Positions 1 through 8,748 of a stretch of 29,624 nt of DNA are shown piece after piece. Origin of the DNA: Streptomyces sp. NRRL WC-3549 (GTDB lineage Bacteria > Actinomycetota > Actinomycetes > Streptomycetales > Streptomycetaceae); the NCBI RefSeq assembly GCF_000721935.1, contig NZ_KL585382.1, forward strand, positions 75,492-105,115. The letters are read 5' to 3'. A program made the position numbers and the translations under genes. Position 1 is the first letter of the stretch. Each line of letters begins with the position of its first letter. Under the pieces are notes generated by a model, which did not search any database, was not told where the DNA came from, and was given only the letters and a program-made list of their open reading frames with translations.

Positions 1-34
1 GCCGTCCGCCGACGCGTCGCCGCGTCTGATCCGT

Positions 35-54
35 CACGGCCGGTGACGGCCGTG
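35..54 (+). other. Short perfect inverted repeat upstream of rpoA
   Basis: An 8-bp perfect stem (CACGGCCG / CGGCCGTG) with a GTGA loop lies at the start of the window. It precedes a stronger hairpin at 74-105 and is probably part of the 3' end structure of the upstream gene, expected to be rpsD in this locus. rpsD itself is not in the window. Confidence 0.4.
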
Positions 55-73
55 CGGCAGTAGCGCTGGATCC

Positions 74-105
74 GGGCGGTATGTCCCTTCGGGGGCGTGC
101 CGCCC
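74..105 (+). terminator. UUCG-capped hairpin terminator of the upstream ribosomal operon
   Basis: Bases 74-87 pair with 92-105 over 14 bp (three G-U pairs) and are closed by a TTCG tetraloop at 88-91. A T-rich stretch follows (TATCCTTGTTTCAT, 107-120). This is a textbook intrinsic terminator shape for a high-GC genome, and it ends the operon that comes before rpoA. The TATCCT at 107-112 could also serve as a -10 box for rpoA, but no convincing -35 is seen because that position falls inside the hairpin. Confidence 0.75.
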
Positions 106-166
106 GTATCCTTGTTTCATCTGTCGGGCATCAAATAGTGGGTGCCCACGACTGAAGGATCTCCCC

Positions 167-1189
167 ATGCTTATCGCTCAGCGTCCGTCGCTGACCGAAG
201 AGGTCGTCGACGAGTTCCGCTCCCGGTTCGTGATCGAGCCGCTGGAGCCGGGCTTCGGTTACACCCTCGGTAACTCCCTGCGTCGTACCCTGCTCTCCTC
301 GATCCCCGGTGCCGCGGTCACCAGCATCCGGATCGACGGCGTCCTGCACGAGTTCACCACCGTGCCGGGTGTCAAGGAGGACGTCACCGACCTCATCCTC
401 AACATCAAGCAGCTGGTCGTCTCCTCGGAGCACGACGAGCCGGTCGTGATGTACCTGCGCAAGCAGGGTCCCGGCCTGGTCACCGCCGCCGACATCGCCC
501 CCCCGGCCGGTGTCGAGGTCCACAACCCGGACCTGGTCCTCGCCACGCTGAACAGCAAGGGCAAGCTGGAGATGGAGCTGACCGTCGAGCGCGGTCGCGG
601 CTACGTCTCCGCCGTCCAGAACAAGCAGGTGGGCCAGGAGATCGGCCGCATCCCGGTCGACTCCATCTACTCGCCGGTGCTCAAGGTCACGTACAAGGTC
701 GAGGCGACCCGTGTCGAGCAGCGCACCGACTTCGACAAGCTGATCGTCGACGTCGAGACCAAGCAGGCCATGCGTCCCCGTGACGCCATGGCGTCGGCCG
801 GTAAGACCCTGGTCGAGCTGTTCGGCCTGGCGCGCGAGCTCAACATCGACGCCGAGGGCATCGACATGGGCCCGTCCCCGACGGACGCCGCGCTCGCCGC
901 CGACCTGGCGCTGCCGATCGAGGAGCTGGAGCTCACGGTCCGGTCGTACAACTGCCTCAAGCGCGAGGGCATCCACTCGGTGGGCGAACTCGTGGCCCGC
1001 TCCGAGGCGGACCTGCTCGACATCCGCAACTTCGGCGCCAAGTCGATCGACGAGGTCAAGGCGAAGCTGGCCGGCATGGGCCTGGCGCTCAAGGACAGCC
1101 CGCCCGGATTCGACCCGACCGCCGCCGCGGACGCGTTCGGCGCGGACGACGACGCGGACGCCGGTTTCGTGGAGACCGAGCAGTACTGA
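167..1189 (+). CDS. rpoA: DNA-directed RNA polymerase alpha subunit
   Basis: This 340-residue protein is the alpha subunit that nucleates RNA polymerase assembly and contacts promoter UP elements and activators. The N-terminal dimerisation domain carries the hallmark [17 protein letters not shown] near residue 36. The C-terminal domain (about residues 250-310) contains [14 protein letters not shown] and [14 protein letters not shown], the DNA- and activator-binding helices. A short acidic tail follows, as is usual in actinobacteria. Length matches streptomycete alpha. The ATG at 167 follows a GAAGGA ribosome-binding site at 154-159. It lies just after the terminator at 74-105 and upstream of rplQ, the standard order. 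Identity is certain. Confidence 0.98.
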   Translation: MLIAQRPSLTEEVVDEFRSRFVIEPLEPGFGYTLGNSLRRTLLSSIPGAAVTSIRIDGVLHEFTTVPGVKEDVTDLILNIKQLVVSSEHDEPVVMYLRKQGPGLVTAADIAPPAGVEVHNPDLVLATLNSKGKLEMELTVERGRGYVSAVQNKQVGQEIGRIPVDSIYSPVLKVTYKVEATRVEQRTDFDKLIVDVETKQAMRPRDAMASAGKTLVELFGLARELNIDAEGIDMGPSPTDAALAADLALPIEELELTVRSYNCLKREGIHSVGELVARSEADLLDIRNFGAKSIDEVKAKLAGMGLALKDSPPGFDPTAAADAFGADDDADAGFVETEQY

Positions 1190-1196
1190 CCGTGTT

Positions 1197-1236
1197 CCGG
1201 CAGGGGCGCCCGTTCTGACGGGTGCCCCCGTGCCGG
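1197..1236 (+). other. Long hairpin between rpoA and rplQ
   Basis: A 10-bp stem (1203-1212 with 1219-1228, one G-U pair, loop TTCTGA) is extended by an outer 6-bp stem (CCGGCA 1197-1202 with TGCCGG 1231-1236) across a 2-base bulge. No U-tract follows. It could be a partial terminator or processing site that sets the rpoA to rplQ ratio; which one cannot be decided from sequence. Confidence 0.5.
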
Positions 1237-1326
1237 ATCCGGCAGCAGGACTTCCGCGGGGCGACCGCCTCGCGGGAACTGACACCGGTACCTGATACGG
1301 CCGGTGCAGCACACAAGGAGAAAACC

Positions 1327-1833
1327 ATGCCGCAGCCCGCCAAGGGTGCCCGTCTGGGCGGCAGCGCCGCGCACGAGAAGCTTCTTCTCATCAACCTCGC
1401 GAAGTCGCTGTTCGAGCACGGCCGCATCACCACGACCGAGGCCAAGGCCCGCCGCCTGCGTCCGGTCGCCGAGCGTTTCATCACCAAGGCGAAGAAGGGC
1501 GACATCCACAACCGTCGCCTGGTGCTGCAGTCGATCACGGACAAGAGCATCGTGCACACGCTCTTCACCGAGATCGCGCCGCGGTACGAGAACCGCCCCG
1601 GTGGTTACACCCGCATCACCAAGATCGGCAACCGTCGTGGCGACAACGCCCCGATGGCCGTCATCGAGCTGGTCGAGGCGCTGACCGTGGCCCAGCAGGC
1701 CACCGGTGAGGCCGAGGCCGCGACCAAGCGCGCGGTCAAGGAGGACGCCCTCAAGAAGGACGAGGCTCCGGCCGAGGCCGTCGAGGACGCCAAGCCGGCC
1801 GACGAGGCCGCCGAGGAGTCCAAGGACGCCTGA
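1327..1833 (+). CDS. rplQ: 50S ribosomal protein L17
   Basis: This 168-residue protein is L17 of the large ribosomal subunit. The conserved core is present: [18 protein letters not shown] at the start, then [20 protein letters not shown], and later [12 protein letters not shown]. An Ala/Glu/Lys-rich tail of about 50 residues is typical of actinobacterial L17. The start at 1327 is chosen because the L17 family begins there and AAGGAG lies at 1315-1320; the frame is open further upstream but that part is not L17-like. It is cotranscribed with rpoA in related genomes and followed by a strong terminator. Confidence 0.97.
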   Translation: MPQPAKGARLGGSAAHEKLLLINLAKSLFEHGRITTTEAKARRLRPVAERFITKAKKGDIHNRRLVLQSITDKSIVHTLFTEIAPRYENRPGGYTRITKIGNRRGDNAPMAVIELVEALTVAQQATGEAEAATKRAVKEDALKKDEAPAEAVEDAKPADEAAEESKDA

Positions 1834-1852
1834 GCGTTCTGACGACCCCACT

Positions 1853-1888
1853 CGGGCCCGTACCACCCTCCGGGGCGGTGCGGGCCCG
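1853..1888 (+). terminator. Terminator of the rpoA-rplQ operon
   Basis: Bases 1853-1868 pair with 1873-1888 (outer CGGGCCCG with CGGGCCCG, inner arm with one G-U and one mismatch) around a TCCG loop. It lies 20 bases after the rplQ stop and 24 bases before truA, so truA may depend on read-through or on its own promoter. Confidence 0.7.
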
Positions 1889-1911
1889 TCGTGTTCTGAG
1901 AGGATGCGCGG

Positions 1912-2766
1912 GTGAGTGACGAGGCAGAGCCCGGATACGTACGGGTACGGCTGGACCTTTCGTACGACGGCAAGGACTTCTCGGGCTGGGCGAAGCAGAC
2001 CGGCAGGCGGACCGTGCAGGGCGAGATCGAGGACGCGCTGCGGACCGTGACCCGGTCCCCGGAGGCGTACGGCCTGACGGTGGCGGGGCGCACCGACGCG
2101 GGGGTGCACGCGCGCGGGCAGGTGGCGCACGTGGACCTGCCGGTGGAGGTGTGGGCCGAGCACCGGGAGAAGCTGCTGCGCCGGCTGGCGGGGCGGCTGC
2201 CCCAGGACGTACGGGTCTGGCGCGCGGAGGAGGCCCCGGCGGGGTTCAACGCCCGGTTCTCCGCGCTGTGGCGCCGCTACGCCTACCGGGTGGGGGACCG
2301 GCCGGGCGGTGTGGACCCACTGACGCGCGGTCATGTGCTGTGGCACGACCGGCCGTTGGACGTGGCCGCGATGAACGAGGCGGCGGCCCTGATGACGGGG
2401 GAGCACGACTTCGCGGCGTACTGCAAGAAGCGTGAGGGCGCCACGACCATCCGTACGCTCCAGAAGCTGCACTGGGTCCGGGACGAGGGGTCCGGGGTAC
2501 TCACGGCGACCGTGCAGGCGGATGCCTTCTGCCACAACATGGTGCGGGCGCTGATCGGCGCCGCCCTGTTCGTCGGGGACGGGCGGCGCCCGGCCGGGTG
2601 GCCGGCCAAGGTGCTGGCGGCCCGGGTGCGCAACCCCGGGGTGCACGTGGTGCGGCCGCACGGGCTGACGCTGGAGGAAGTCGCCTACCCGGCGGACGCG
2701 TTGCTGGCGGCCCGCGCCGCGGAGGCCCGGAACATGAGGTCGCTGCCGGGCGCGGGCTGCTGCTGA
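1912..2766 (+). CDS. truA: tRNA pseudouridine(38-40) synthase TruA
   Basis: This 284-residue enzyme converts uridines 38-40 of the tRNA anticodon arm to pseudouridine. The catalytic aspartate is D62 in [14 protein letters not shown], the TruA signature. Other family blocks are [16 protein letters not shown] near residue 23, [16 protein letters not shown] near 110 and [20 protein letters not shown] near 205. The GTG start at 1912 follows GAGAGGA (1898-1904). Length fits the family. It sits after rplQ in the usual actinobacterial order and converges on the next gene, whose stop is only 7 bases away. Confidence 0.97.
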   Translation: MSDEAEPGYVRVRLDLSYDGKDFSGWAKQTGRRTVQGEIEDALRTVTRSPEAYGLTVAGRTDAGVHARGQVAHVDLPVEVWAEHREKLLRRLAGRLPQDVRVWRAEEAPAGFNARFSALWRRYAYRVGDRPGGVDPLTRGHVLWHDRPLDVAAMNEAAALMTGEHDFAAYCKKREGATTIRTLQKLHWVRDEGSGVLTATVQADAFCHNMVRALIGAALFVGDGRRPAGWPAKVLAARVRNPGVHVVRPHGLTLEEVAYPADALLAARAAEARNMRSLPGAGCC

Positions 2767-2773
2767 GCGGCGG

Positions 2774-5700
2774 TCAGCCCCGCCGGACGGCCCGGGCCAC
2801 GCGGCGGAGCAGCCCCTGCTTACGGGGCGCGGGCGGCGGCTTCGGCACCTCGACCCGCAGGGAGAGGTCGCGGTGCGGCTTCGTCCAGTACGGAGTGACG
2901 GTGCGGGAGGCGTCGGCGGGGTGCGGGGCGGCCGTGAGCTCCTCGGCGACGTCCGGGGTGCGGGTGCGGCCGAGCCGCGCGGTCTTCGTCCAGCCCAGGG
3001 CGGTCAGCCGGACGTAGAGGTCCCAGGCGCCGTCGGTGAGCGCGGTCCCTCCGGCGGACGTGGCCGGGTCCAGGACGGAGGTGCCGGTGACGGTGAGCCC
3101 CCCGTCCTCGGTGCGGCGCACCGCGTCCTCGGTGGGCAGCCGGTGCTCGGCGCCGGTGGAGCGCTCGCGCAGGACCAGGACCGCCGTCGCCCTGTCCGGG
3201 GCGGCGCCGCCGGTCAGGGGCTCGGCCGTGAACCGGGTCAGCAGCGCCTCGGGCAGTCCGGACGGGGCCAGGGTGTGGGTCCCGTCCGGGGCGGTGACGG
3301 CGCGGACGGGTCCGCCGGCCCCCTGCGGCACGGCGGTGAACGACAGCTTGACGGTGCCGTCCGGCCGGCGGTCCAGGCCGGTGAGCGTGGCGTCGCAGGT
3401 AAGCGAGTGCTCCCAGTGGGCCAGCCGTACGACATCCTCGGGCCGGTCGTCCTCGATCAGGCCGAACGCCACGCGCCGGGAGAGCGGGAGCCCGGCGACC
3501 GCAGTACGGGAGGGGCGGCCGGACAGGGCGGTGCGGATCTCGCCCAGGAGGCGGATCCGGTCCTCGTCCGGCATCTCCAGAAACGTTTTTCCGGTGATCC
3601 GGTCCAGAACCTCGACCCGCAGCCAGCGGCGGTGCAGACGGTCGCGCGCGGGACCGGGGGCGGAGATGCCGTCCGCCAGCTCCATCAGGCCGGCGAGCGC
3701 GGCGTAGAAGTCCGCCGGGGCGGGCGCCGGGGTGTCCCGCCTCGGACCGTAGTGGTAGCACACGTAGCCGCCGAGCACCGAGGCGTGCCCGGCGTGCAGG
3801 TAGGCCTCCGCGGTGAAGGCCTGGTCCGCCAGCGGCTGCCCCTGCGGGGCGAAGCACAGCCCGTGCCGGAGGAGGAAGGCGCGGTCGAAGAGCTTGTTGG
3901 CGGTGAGGCTGTCGGCCAGCGGGTCGTTGGCGAGGGTGGCCCGCGGGCGGTCGCGTACGAACAGTTCCTTCGGCAGTCCGCGGTCCTTGGCCGCGAGCTT
4001 CCCGACGACGATGTCCGTGTCGTTCTCCATGCCGTAGGCGTACATCAGCTCCAGGGCGCGGGGGGTGAGGCGGTCGCCCGGTTCCATGAACAGGACGTAC
4101 CGGCCGCAGGCGGCTGCGAGGCCGGCGTTGCGGGGCTCGGTGCCGGCGGCGGGGGCCACGGGGTGCCCGGTGCCCACGAGGACCGTCTCGATCTCCTCGG
4201 CCGCGAGGGTCTGCGCGGTCAGGGAGTCCAGGGTCTCGCGGACCGCCTGCTCGGTGGCCCCGTCCGTCGGCACGACGACGCTGACCTTCGGGGGGAGCGG
4301 TCCCCGGCCGGTGTCCTCGGGGGCCGGGGAGAGGGTGAGGGCGAGCCCGGTACCGGTGCCCGTGGCGTGCGCGGACACGGCCGGGGAGGCGTGGTGGCCG
4401 CCGACGAGCCCGGGGGCGGGCAGCGGCGCGGTGTCCGGGGCCTCGTTGCCCAGCGGGACGACCCGGTCGAAGCCCGCGCCCATCACCCGGATCTGTATGT
4501 CCCACGTCCCGGCGCCGAGTGGGCTGCCGCCCGCGGCGCGCGCGGGGTCGATCGCGACCGTGCCCGTCAGCACGGGGCGCACCAGGACCGTGCCGTCCTC
4601 GGCGACCTCCTCCTCCAGGGTGAGCGAGGTCGGGGCGGGTACGGGCCAGAGGTGCGCGGTCCGTGTGTCGCGCAGCAGGACGTCGACCCGGAAGGACCTC
4701 AGTTCGCCGGTCACGTCCACCGGTTCGTCGACGAACCCGTCGGTCAGGCTCGGGGCGAGGAGATGTCTCTCGCCGCGACGGCACAGCAACAGCCCCGGTC
4801 CGCCCGGCTGTTCGGCGAACCGTGCGGTGAACGCCACCTTCAGCCGGTCCCGGTCCCAGCGGGCCTCGTCGATCCCGGTGAGGGCCGTCAGCCCGGCCTG
4901 CCTGCCGGTGTACTCGGTCAGCTCCGCCGAGGCACCCCGGCGCAGCAGCTCCGAGCGGACCCGCTGGTTGGCGGCCAGGCCGGCGTGCACGCCGTCGGTG
5001 ACGAAGGTGTCGGCCAGCTCCCGGACCTCGTCGAACGGGTCACGGTCGAAGCGCGGGTCCTGGACGGTGCCGCGCGCGGGCACGCCCAGGCGGCTGAGCA
5101 TCTCCACGCGGTAGAAGCGCCGCAGCAGCCGGTCGCGTTCAGGTCCGGGTTCGGTGCCCGCCACCACCGTGTCCATGATCTGGCGGAGGTTGGCGTAGTA
5201 CCGGGCCGGATCCGTCGCCGTGGTCCCGGCGTTCTCCTCGTCCTCGCGTGCCCAGTACGTGTAGCAGACGTAGTCGCCCAGTACGGACACGACATCGGCC
5301 TTGAGGTAGGAGCGGACCAGGAAGAGCTGGTCCTCCAGGATCCACGGGCCCTCGGGGTGGACGATGCCGTTCTCGCGGAGGAACGCGGTGCGGAACATCT
5401 TGTGCGGGGTCAGGCTGTCGATCAGCGAAGCGTCGCGGACAGTGCACTTCTCGCGGGTCCTGCTCATCAGACCGTAGGGCACGCCCCGGCTGAGGAAGTT
5501 GCTGGCGACCTTCCCGATGACGATGTCCGACCCGTTCCGGTCCGCCATCGCGTGCAGGCGCTCCAGGGCCTCCGGGGCCATCCGGTCGTCGTGGTCGACG
5601 AACTGCACGTACGCGCCGCGCGCCTGCTCCACACCGACGTTGCGCGGCTTGCCGGGCCATCCCGAGTTCTCGATGGCCGTGACCCGGAAGTGCTCGTGCT

Positions 5701-5872
5701 CGGTGGCGAGGGCGCGCAGCCGGGCCGGTGTGTCGTCGGTCGACCCGTCGTCGACGAACAGGACCTCGAACTCGTCCTTGGGAAGCGTCTGGTCCAGCAT
5801 CGACCGGACCAGCGGTTCGATGTGGACGCCCGAGTTGTACGTCGGGACCACGACAGTGACCTTGACGGACAT
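2774..5872 (-). CDS. Tandem family 2 glycosyltransferase, second module degenerate
   Basis: This 1032-residue protein has two copies of the same layout: GT-A nucleotide-sugar domain, helical region, beta-rich domain. The first copy (about residues 1-500) is a canonical GT2: VTVVVPTYNSG, then EVLFVDDGSTDDTP, then the DxD-like FVDHDDRM. The second copy (from about residue 535) keeps the fold (KVSVVVPTDGATEQ) but the first acidic motif reads ETVLVGTGHP and the second reads FMEPGDRL, so the metal- and nucleotide-binding aspartates are mostly lost. Both share matching downstream blocks (DSLTPHKMF and DSLTANKLF; GDYVCYTYW and GGYVCYHYG). No membrane segment is seen, so it is probably cytoplasmic. 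A role in a wall or capsule glycopolymer is inferred only. GGGGGTGG lies just before the ATG. Confidence 0.85.
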   Translation of the reverse strand: MSVKVTVVVPTYNSGVHIEPLVRSMLDQTLPKDEFEVLFVDDGSTDDTPARLRALATEHEHFRVTAIENSGWPGKPRNVGVEQARGAYVQFVDHDDRMAPEALERLHAMADRNGSDIVIGKVASNFLSRGVPYGLMSRTREKCTVRDASLIDSLTPHKMFRTAFLRENGIVHPEGPWILEDQLFLVRSYLKADVVSVLGDYVCYTYWAREDEENAGTTATDPARYYANLRQIMDTVVAGTEPGPERDRLLRRFYRVEMLSRLGVPARGTVQDPRFDRDPFDEVRELADTFVTDGVHAGLAANQRVRSELLRRGASAELTEYTGRQAGLTALTGIDEARWDRDRLKVAFTARFAEQPGGPGLLLCRRGERHLLAPSLTDGFVDEPVDVTGELRSFRVDVLLRDTRTAHLWPVPAPTSLTLEEEVAEDGTVLVRPVLTGTVAIDPARAAGGSPLGAGTWDIQIRVMGAGFDRVVPLGNEAPDTAPLPAPGLVGGHHASPAVSAHATGTGTGLALTLSPAPEDTGRGPLPPKVSVVVPTDGATEQAVRETLDSLTAQTLAAEEIETVLVGTGHPVAPAAGTEPRNAGLAAACGRYVLFMEPGDRLTPRALELMYAYGMENDTDIVVGKLAAKDRGLPKELFVRDRPRATLANDPLADSLTANKLFDRAFLLRHGLCFAPQGQPLADQAFTAEAYLHAGHASVLGGYVCYHYGPRRDTPAPAPADFYAALAGLMELADGISAPGPARDRLHRRWLRVEVLDRITGKTFLEMPDEDRIRLLGEIRTALSGRPSRTAVAGLPLSRRVAFGLIEDDRPEDVVRLAHWEHSLTCDATLTGLDRRPDGTVKLSFTAVPQGAGGPVRAVTAPDGTHTLAPSGLPEALLTRFTAEPLTGGAAPDRATAVLVLRERSTGAEHRLPTEDAVRRTEDGGLTVTGTSVLDPATSAGGTALTDGAWDLYVRLTALGWTKTARLGRTRTPDVAEELTAAPHPADASRTVTPYWTKPHRDLSLRVEVPKPPPAPRKQGLLRRVARAVRRG

Positions 5873-5962
5873 GCCACCCCCAGCCTCTCTGTGCCTTGGT
5901 GTGTACAGGTGTGTGCGGCCCGGGGCCGGTGCGGACGGCCCGGGGCTGATCGGATGGGGAGT

Positions 5963-6817
5963 TCAGGCCGCGGGGGCCCCGGCCGCGGCCGAGGCCTGGA
6001 CCTCGCCGCGGTGGCGGATCTGGCGGAAGGTGAATTCGGTCAGGTCGTCGCCGGCCGCGAAGACGTCCTTGTCCGCCTTGGTGACGTTCGTACCGTCGGT
6101 GAAGCCGCCGACCGTGAAGTAGGCGTAGCGGCCGTAGGAGTTGGCGGTGCGCCGGCAGACGGCGCCGCCGCGGCAGAAGGTGGGGACTCCCGCACCGCTG
6201 AGTGAGGCGAGGCCGCCGGACGCCTCCTGGGCGGCCTTCTTCGCCTCGGCCTCCGTGCCGAACACGGCGAGCCCGACGGTGACCGCCACCCCGTCCTTGC
6301 GGTAGGTGGCGCGGATGACCTGGTCGCAGCCGTTGGCCGTGAGGATCGAGCCGAGGGCGCCCTGGGTGGTCGCGGCGCAGCTGGTGGTGTCGTTCGTCGC
6401 GCCCTTGGCGTAGACGCGGTCGCCCATCGTGAGCTTCCTGCCCGGGAAGAAGGCGTCCACGGTGACCGGGGCCTTGTCCTTGCGCACGTCGGCTATGTAG
6501 TCCTTCGGGTCCGGCGGGGGCGGCGGCGCGACGGACGAGAAGGAGGGCTGGGGGGCCGTGCTCTGCTCCGGGAGGTCCTCGGGTGCGGGCAGCTCGCTCG
6601 CCTTCCTGCCCGACGCGGAGGTGTCGCCGCCGTTGTTGGTCGTGATGACGGCCGTGGCCACGATCGCGGCGACGGCCGCGGTGGCGAGCGCGCCGCCGCC
6701 GATCAGCATCCACTTCCTGCGCCGACCGCGAGCGGCGGACGCCTCGGCCAGCGCCGCCCAGTCCGGAGTCCGGTTCTCTCCCGGCCCCCAGGAGGGCCCC
6801 CCTTGCCCAAAGCTCAT
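5963..6817 (-). CDS. Membrane-anchored hypothetical protein
   Basis: This 284-residue protein is not a recognised family. It has a short cytoplasmic N-terminus rich in Gly/Pro/Trp, a basic stretch (RGRRRKW), one hydrophobic helix at about residues 36-58, then a Pro/Ser-rich linker with PPPPPDPKDY and an extracytoplasmic domain of about 170 residues with four cysteines that could form disulfides. This resembles the many single-pass streptomycete surface proteins of unknown role. Start at 6817 follows TAGGAT with a 7-base gap and no ribosome-binding site, so it may be translated from a leaderless message. It is divergent from the ABC-F gene with 66 bases between starts, and lies 90 bases downstream of the glycosyltransferase start on the same strand. 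Confidence 0.8.
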   Translation of the reverse strand: MSFGQGGPSWGPGENRTPDWAALAEASAARGRRRKWMLIGGGALATAAVAAIVATAVITTNNGGDTSASGRKASELPAPEDLPEQSTAPQPSFSSVAPPPPPDPKDYIADVRKDKAPVTVDAFFPGRKLTMGDRVYAKGATNDTTSCAATTQGALGSILTANGCDQVIRATYRKDGVAVTVGLAVFGTEAEAKKAAQEASGGLASLSGAGVPTFCRGGAVCRRTANSYGRYAYFTVGGFTDGTNVTKADKDVFAAGDDLTEFTFRQIRHRGEVQASAAAGAPAA

Positions 6818-6824
6818 GCGGCGA

Positions 6825-6830
6825 ATCCTA
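6825..6830 (-). promoter_or_regulatory. Candidate -10 box for a leaderless transcript of the hypothetical protein
   Basis: On the minus strand TAGGAT ends 7 bases before the ATG at 6817, the spacing expected when transcription begins at the start codon. No Shine-Dalgarno sequence is visible. A clear -35 is not seen. Confidence 0.4.
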
Positions 6831-6871
6831 GACCGGCGTCAAACGGGTTGGGCCGAGGGTTCGCCGACCGT

Positions 6872-6877
6872 GACAAT
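6872..6877 (+). promoter_or_regulatory. Candidate -10 box for a leaderless ABC-F transcript
   Basis: GACAAT is followed by exactly 6 bases and then the ATG at 6884. A TTGGGC that could be a -35 lies at 6848-6853, 18 bases upstream of the -10. No Shine-Dalgarno sequence precedes the ATG, which fits leaderless translation. Confidence 0.35.
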
Positions 6878-6883
6878 GCTGTC

Positions 6884-8503
6884 ATGGGACATCTTGAAGC
6901 GGGCCATCTGGAGTACTACCTGCCGGACGGGCGGGTGCTGCTCGGCGACGCCTCGTTCCGGGTGGCGGACGGGGCGGTCGTCGCCCTCGTCGGGGCGAAC
7001 GGGGCGGGCAAGACCACGCTCCTGAAGCTGCTCGCCGGGGAGCTCCAGCCGCACGGCGGCTCGGTCTCGGTGAGCGGCGGGCTGGGCGTGATGGCCCAGT
7101 TCGTCGGGTCCGTACGGGACGAGCGGACCGTGCGCGACCTGCTGGTCTCCGTGGCCCAGCCGCGCATCCGGGAGGCCGCGCGGGCCGTCGACGCGGCCGA
7201 GGAGCGCATCGTGACCGCGGACGACGAGGCCGCGCAGATGGCGTACGCGCAGGCGCTCAGCGACTGGGCCGAGGTGCGGGGCTACGAGGCGGAGACGCTC
7301 TGGGACATGTGCACCACGGCCGCGCTCGGCGTCCCGTACGAGAAGGCGCAGTGGCGCGAGGTGCGCACGCTCAGCGGCGGCGAGCAGAAGCGGCTCGTCC
7401 TGGAGGCGCTGCTGCGGGGCCCGGACGAGGTGCTGCTGCTGGACGAGCCGGACAACTACCTGGACGTGCCCGGCAAGCGGTGGCTGGAGGAGAAGCTCAA
7501 GGAGACCCGTAAGACGGTCCTGTTCGTCTCCCACGACCGGGAGCTGCTGTCACGGGCCGCCGAGAAGATCGTCAGCGTGGAGCCGGGCCCGGCCGGCTCG
7601 GACGTGTGGGTGCACGGCGGCGGGTTCGACACGTACCACCAGGCCCGCAAGGAGCGGTTCGCGCGCTTCGAGGAGCTGCTGCGGCGCTGGGAGGAGGAGC
7701 ACAAGCGGCTGAAGGCGCTCGTCCTGCGGATGCGGCAGCAGGCGGCGAACAGCCCCGACATGGCCAACCGCTACCACGCGATGCAGACCCGCTTCAAGAA
7801 GTTCGAGGAGGCGGGCCCGCCGCCCGAGCCACCGCGTGAGCAGGACATCAGGATGCGGCTGCGCGGCGGACGGACCGGGGTGCGGGCGGTGACCTGCGCG
7901 GGGCTGGAGCTGACCGGCCTGATGAAGCCGTTCGACCTGGAGATCTACTACGGCGAACGCGTCGCGGTCCTCGGCTCCAACGGCTCGGGCAAGTCACACT
8001 TCCTGCGACTGCTCGCGGGGGAGCCGGTGGCGCACACCGGTGAGTGGAAGCTAGGCGCGCGGGTGGTGCCCGGACACTTCGCCCAGACCCACGCCCACCC
8101 GGAGCTGCTCGGCAAGACGCTGGTCGAGATCCTGTGGACCGAACACGCCAAGGACCGCGGCGCCGCGATGTCCGTGCTGCGCCGCTACGAACTGGAGCGC
8201 CAGGGCGACCAGGCCTTCGAGAGGCTGTCCGGCGGGCAGCAGGCCCGCTTCCAGATTCTCCTGCTGGAGCTGGCCGGCACCACCGCGCTGCTGCTCGACG
8301 AGCCGACGGACAACCTGGACCTGGAGTCGGCCGAGGCGCTGCAGGACGGGCTGGAGATGTACGACGGCACCGTGATGGCCGTCACGCACGACCGCTGGTT
8401 CGCGAAGTCCTTCGACCGGTTCCTGGTCTTCGGCTCGGACGGGGTGGTGCGTGAGACCACGGAGCCCGTCTGGGACGAGCGCAGGGTGCAACGCGCCAGG
8501 TAG
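6884..8503 (+). CDS. ABC-F family ATPase
   Basis: This 539-residue protein has two ABC ATPase domains and no transmembrane segment, so it belongs to the soluble ABC-F class that acts on ribosomes. Domain 1 has Walker A GANGAGKTT (residue 37), signature LSGGEQKR and Walker B LLLDEPDNYLDV. Domain 2 has Walker A GSNGSGKSH, signature LSGGQQAR and Walker B LLLDEPTDNLDL followed by VTHDRW. A charged linker (RFEELLRRWEEEHKRLKAL onward) joins them. The frame stays open 27 codons upstream, but the protein family starts at this ATG. Whether it is a housekeeping factor (EttA/Uup-like) or an antibiotic-protection protein cannot be told by eye. Confidence 0.93.
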   Translation: MGHLEAGHLEYYLPDGRVLLGDASFRVADGAVVALVGANGAGKTTLLKLLAGELQPHGGSVSVSGGLGVMAQFVGSVRDERTVRDLLVSVAQPRIREAARAVDAAEERIVTADDEAAQMAYAQALSDWAEVRGYEAETLWDMCTTAALGVPYEKAQWREVRTLSGGEQKRLVLEALLRGPDEVLLLDEPDNYLDVPGKRWLEEKLKETRKTVLFVSHDRELLSRAAEKIVSVEPGPAGSDVWVHGGGFDTYHQARKERFARFEELLRRWEEEHKRLKALVLRMRQQAANSPDMANRYHAMQTRFKKFEEAGPPPEPPREQDIRMRLRGGRTGVRAVTCAGLELTGLMKPFDLEIYYGERVAVLGSNGSGKSHFLRLLAGEPVAHTGEWKLGARVVPGHFAQTHAHPELLGKTLVEILWTEHAKDRGAAMSVLRRYELERQGDQAFERLSGGQQARFQILLLELAGTTALLLDEPTDNLDLESAEALQDGLEMYDGTVMAVTHDRWFAKSFDRFLVFGSDGVVRETTEPVWDERRVQRAR

Positions 8504-8533
8504 GGCGGGTCCGGTCACCCGTGCGGGGGCGTT

Positions 8534-8563
8534 TTGACCCGCGCGGGGGCCGAACGGTAGCCT
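8534..8563 (+). promoter_or_regulatory. Promoter of rplM-rpsI
   Basis: TTGACC (8534-8539), 18-base spacer, TAGCCT (8558-8563) is a good match to the streptomycete housekeeping sigma (HrdB) consensus. It predicts a transcript start near 8570 and a leader of about 180 bases before rplM. Confidence 0.6.
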
Positions 8564-8569
8564 TCTGGT

Positions 8570-8748
8570 TCATTGAGCGTATTGGCTTGGTCGTTCTCAC
8601 GCGAGGAGCCCTTACGCAGGTTCTCTGGAGCAGTTACCAGTGGCTCGCATACGGGCAGCGTCCCCGGCACTGTGAGCCCCAGCTGCATGATCGCTTCAGA
8701 GGTGTCATGTGTCTGACCCCTATCCACTGAAGAAGCGAAGGCTACGAA
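8570..8748 (+). promoter_or_regulatory. Structured 5' leader of rplM
   Basis: This stretch contains no convincing gene. It can form at least two hairpins: GGCTCGCA with TGTGAGCC (near 8642-8676) and AGGTGTCA with TGACCCCT (near 8700-8721). A long leader before an r-protein operon suggests autogenous control by L13 or S9, as known for other r-protein operons, but no known leader motif was recognised. This is inference. Confidence 0.35.

Noticed and set aside
2873..6205. A 1110-codon open frame on the plus strand opposite the glycosyltransferase
   Set aside because: It is a by-product of high-GC codon bias opposite a real gene. It is rich in Gly, Arg, Val and Gln with no domain and crosses two real genes on the other strand.
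6803..6883. Upstream ATG for the ABC-F gene
   Set aside because: The extra 27 residues are not part of the family and would overlap the start of the divergent gene; no ribosome-binding site precedes it.
8521..8730. A small 69-codon gene in the rplM leader
   Set aside because: Its frame starts upstream of the predicted transcript start, has no ribosome-binding site and no recognisable protein; hairpin structure explains the region better.
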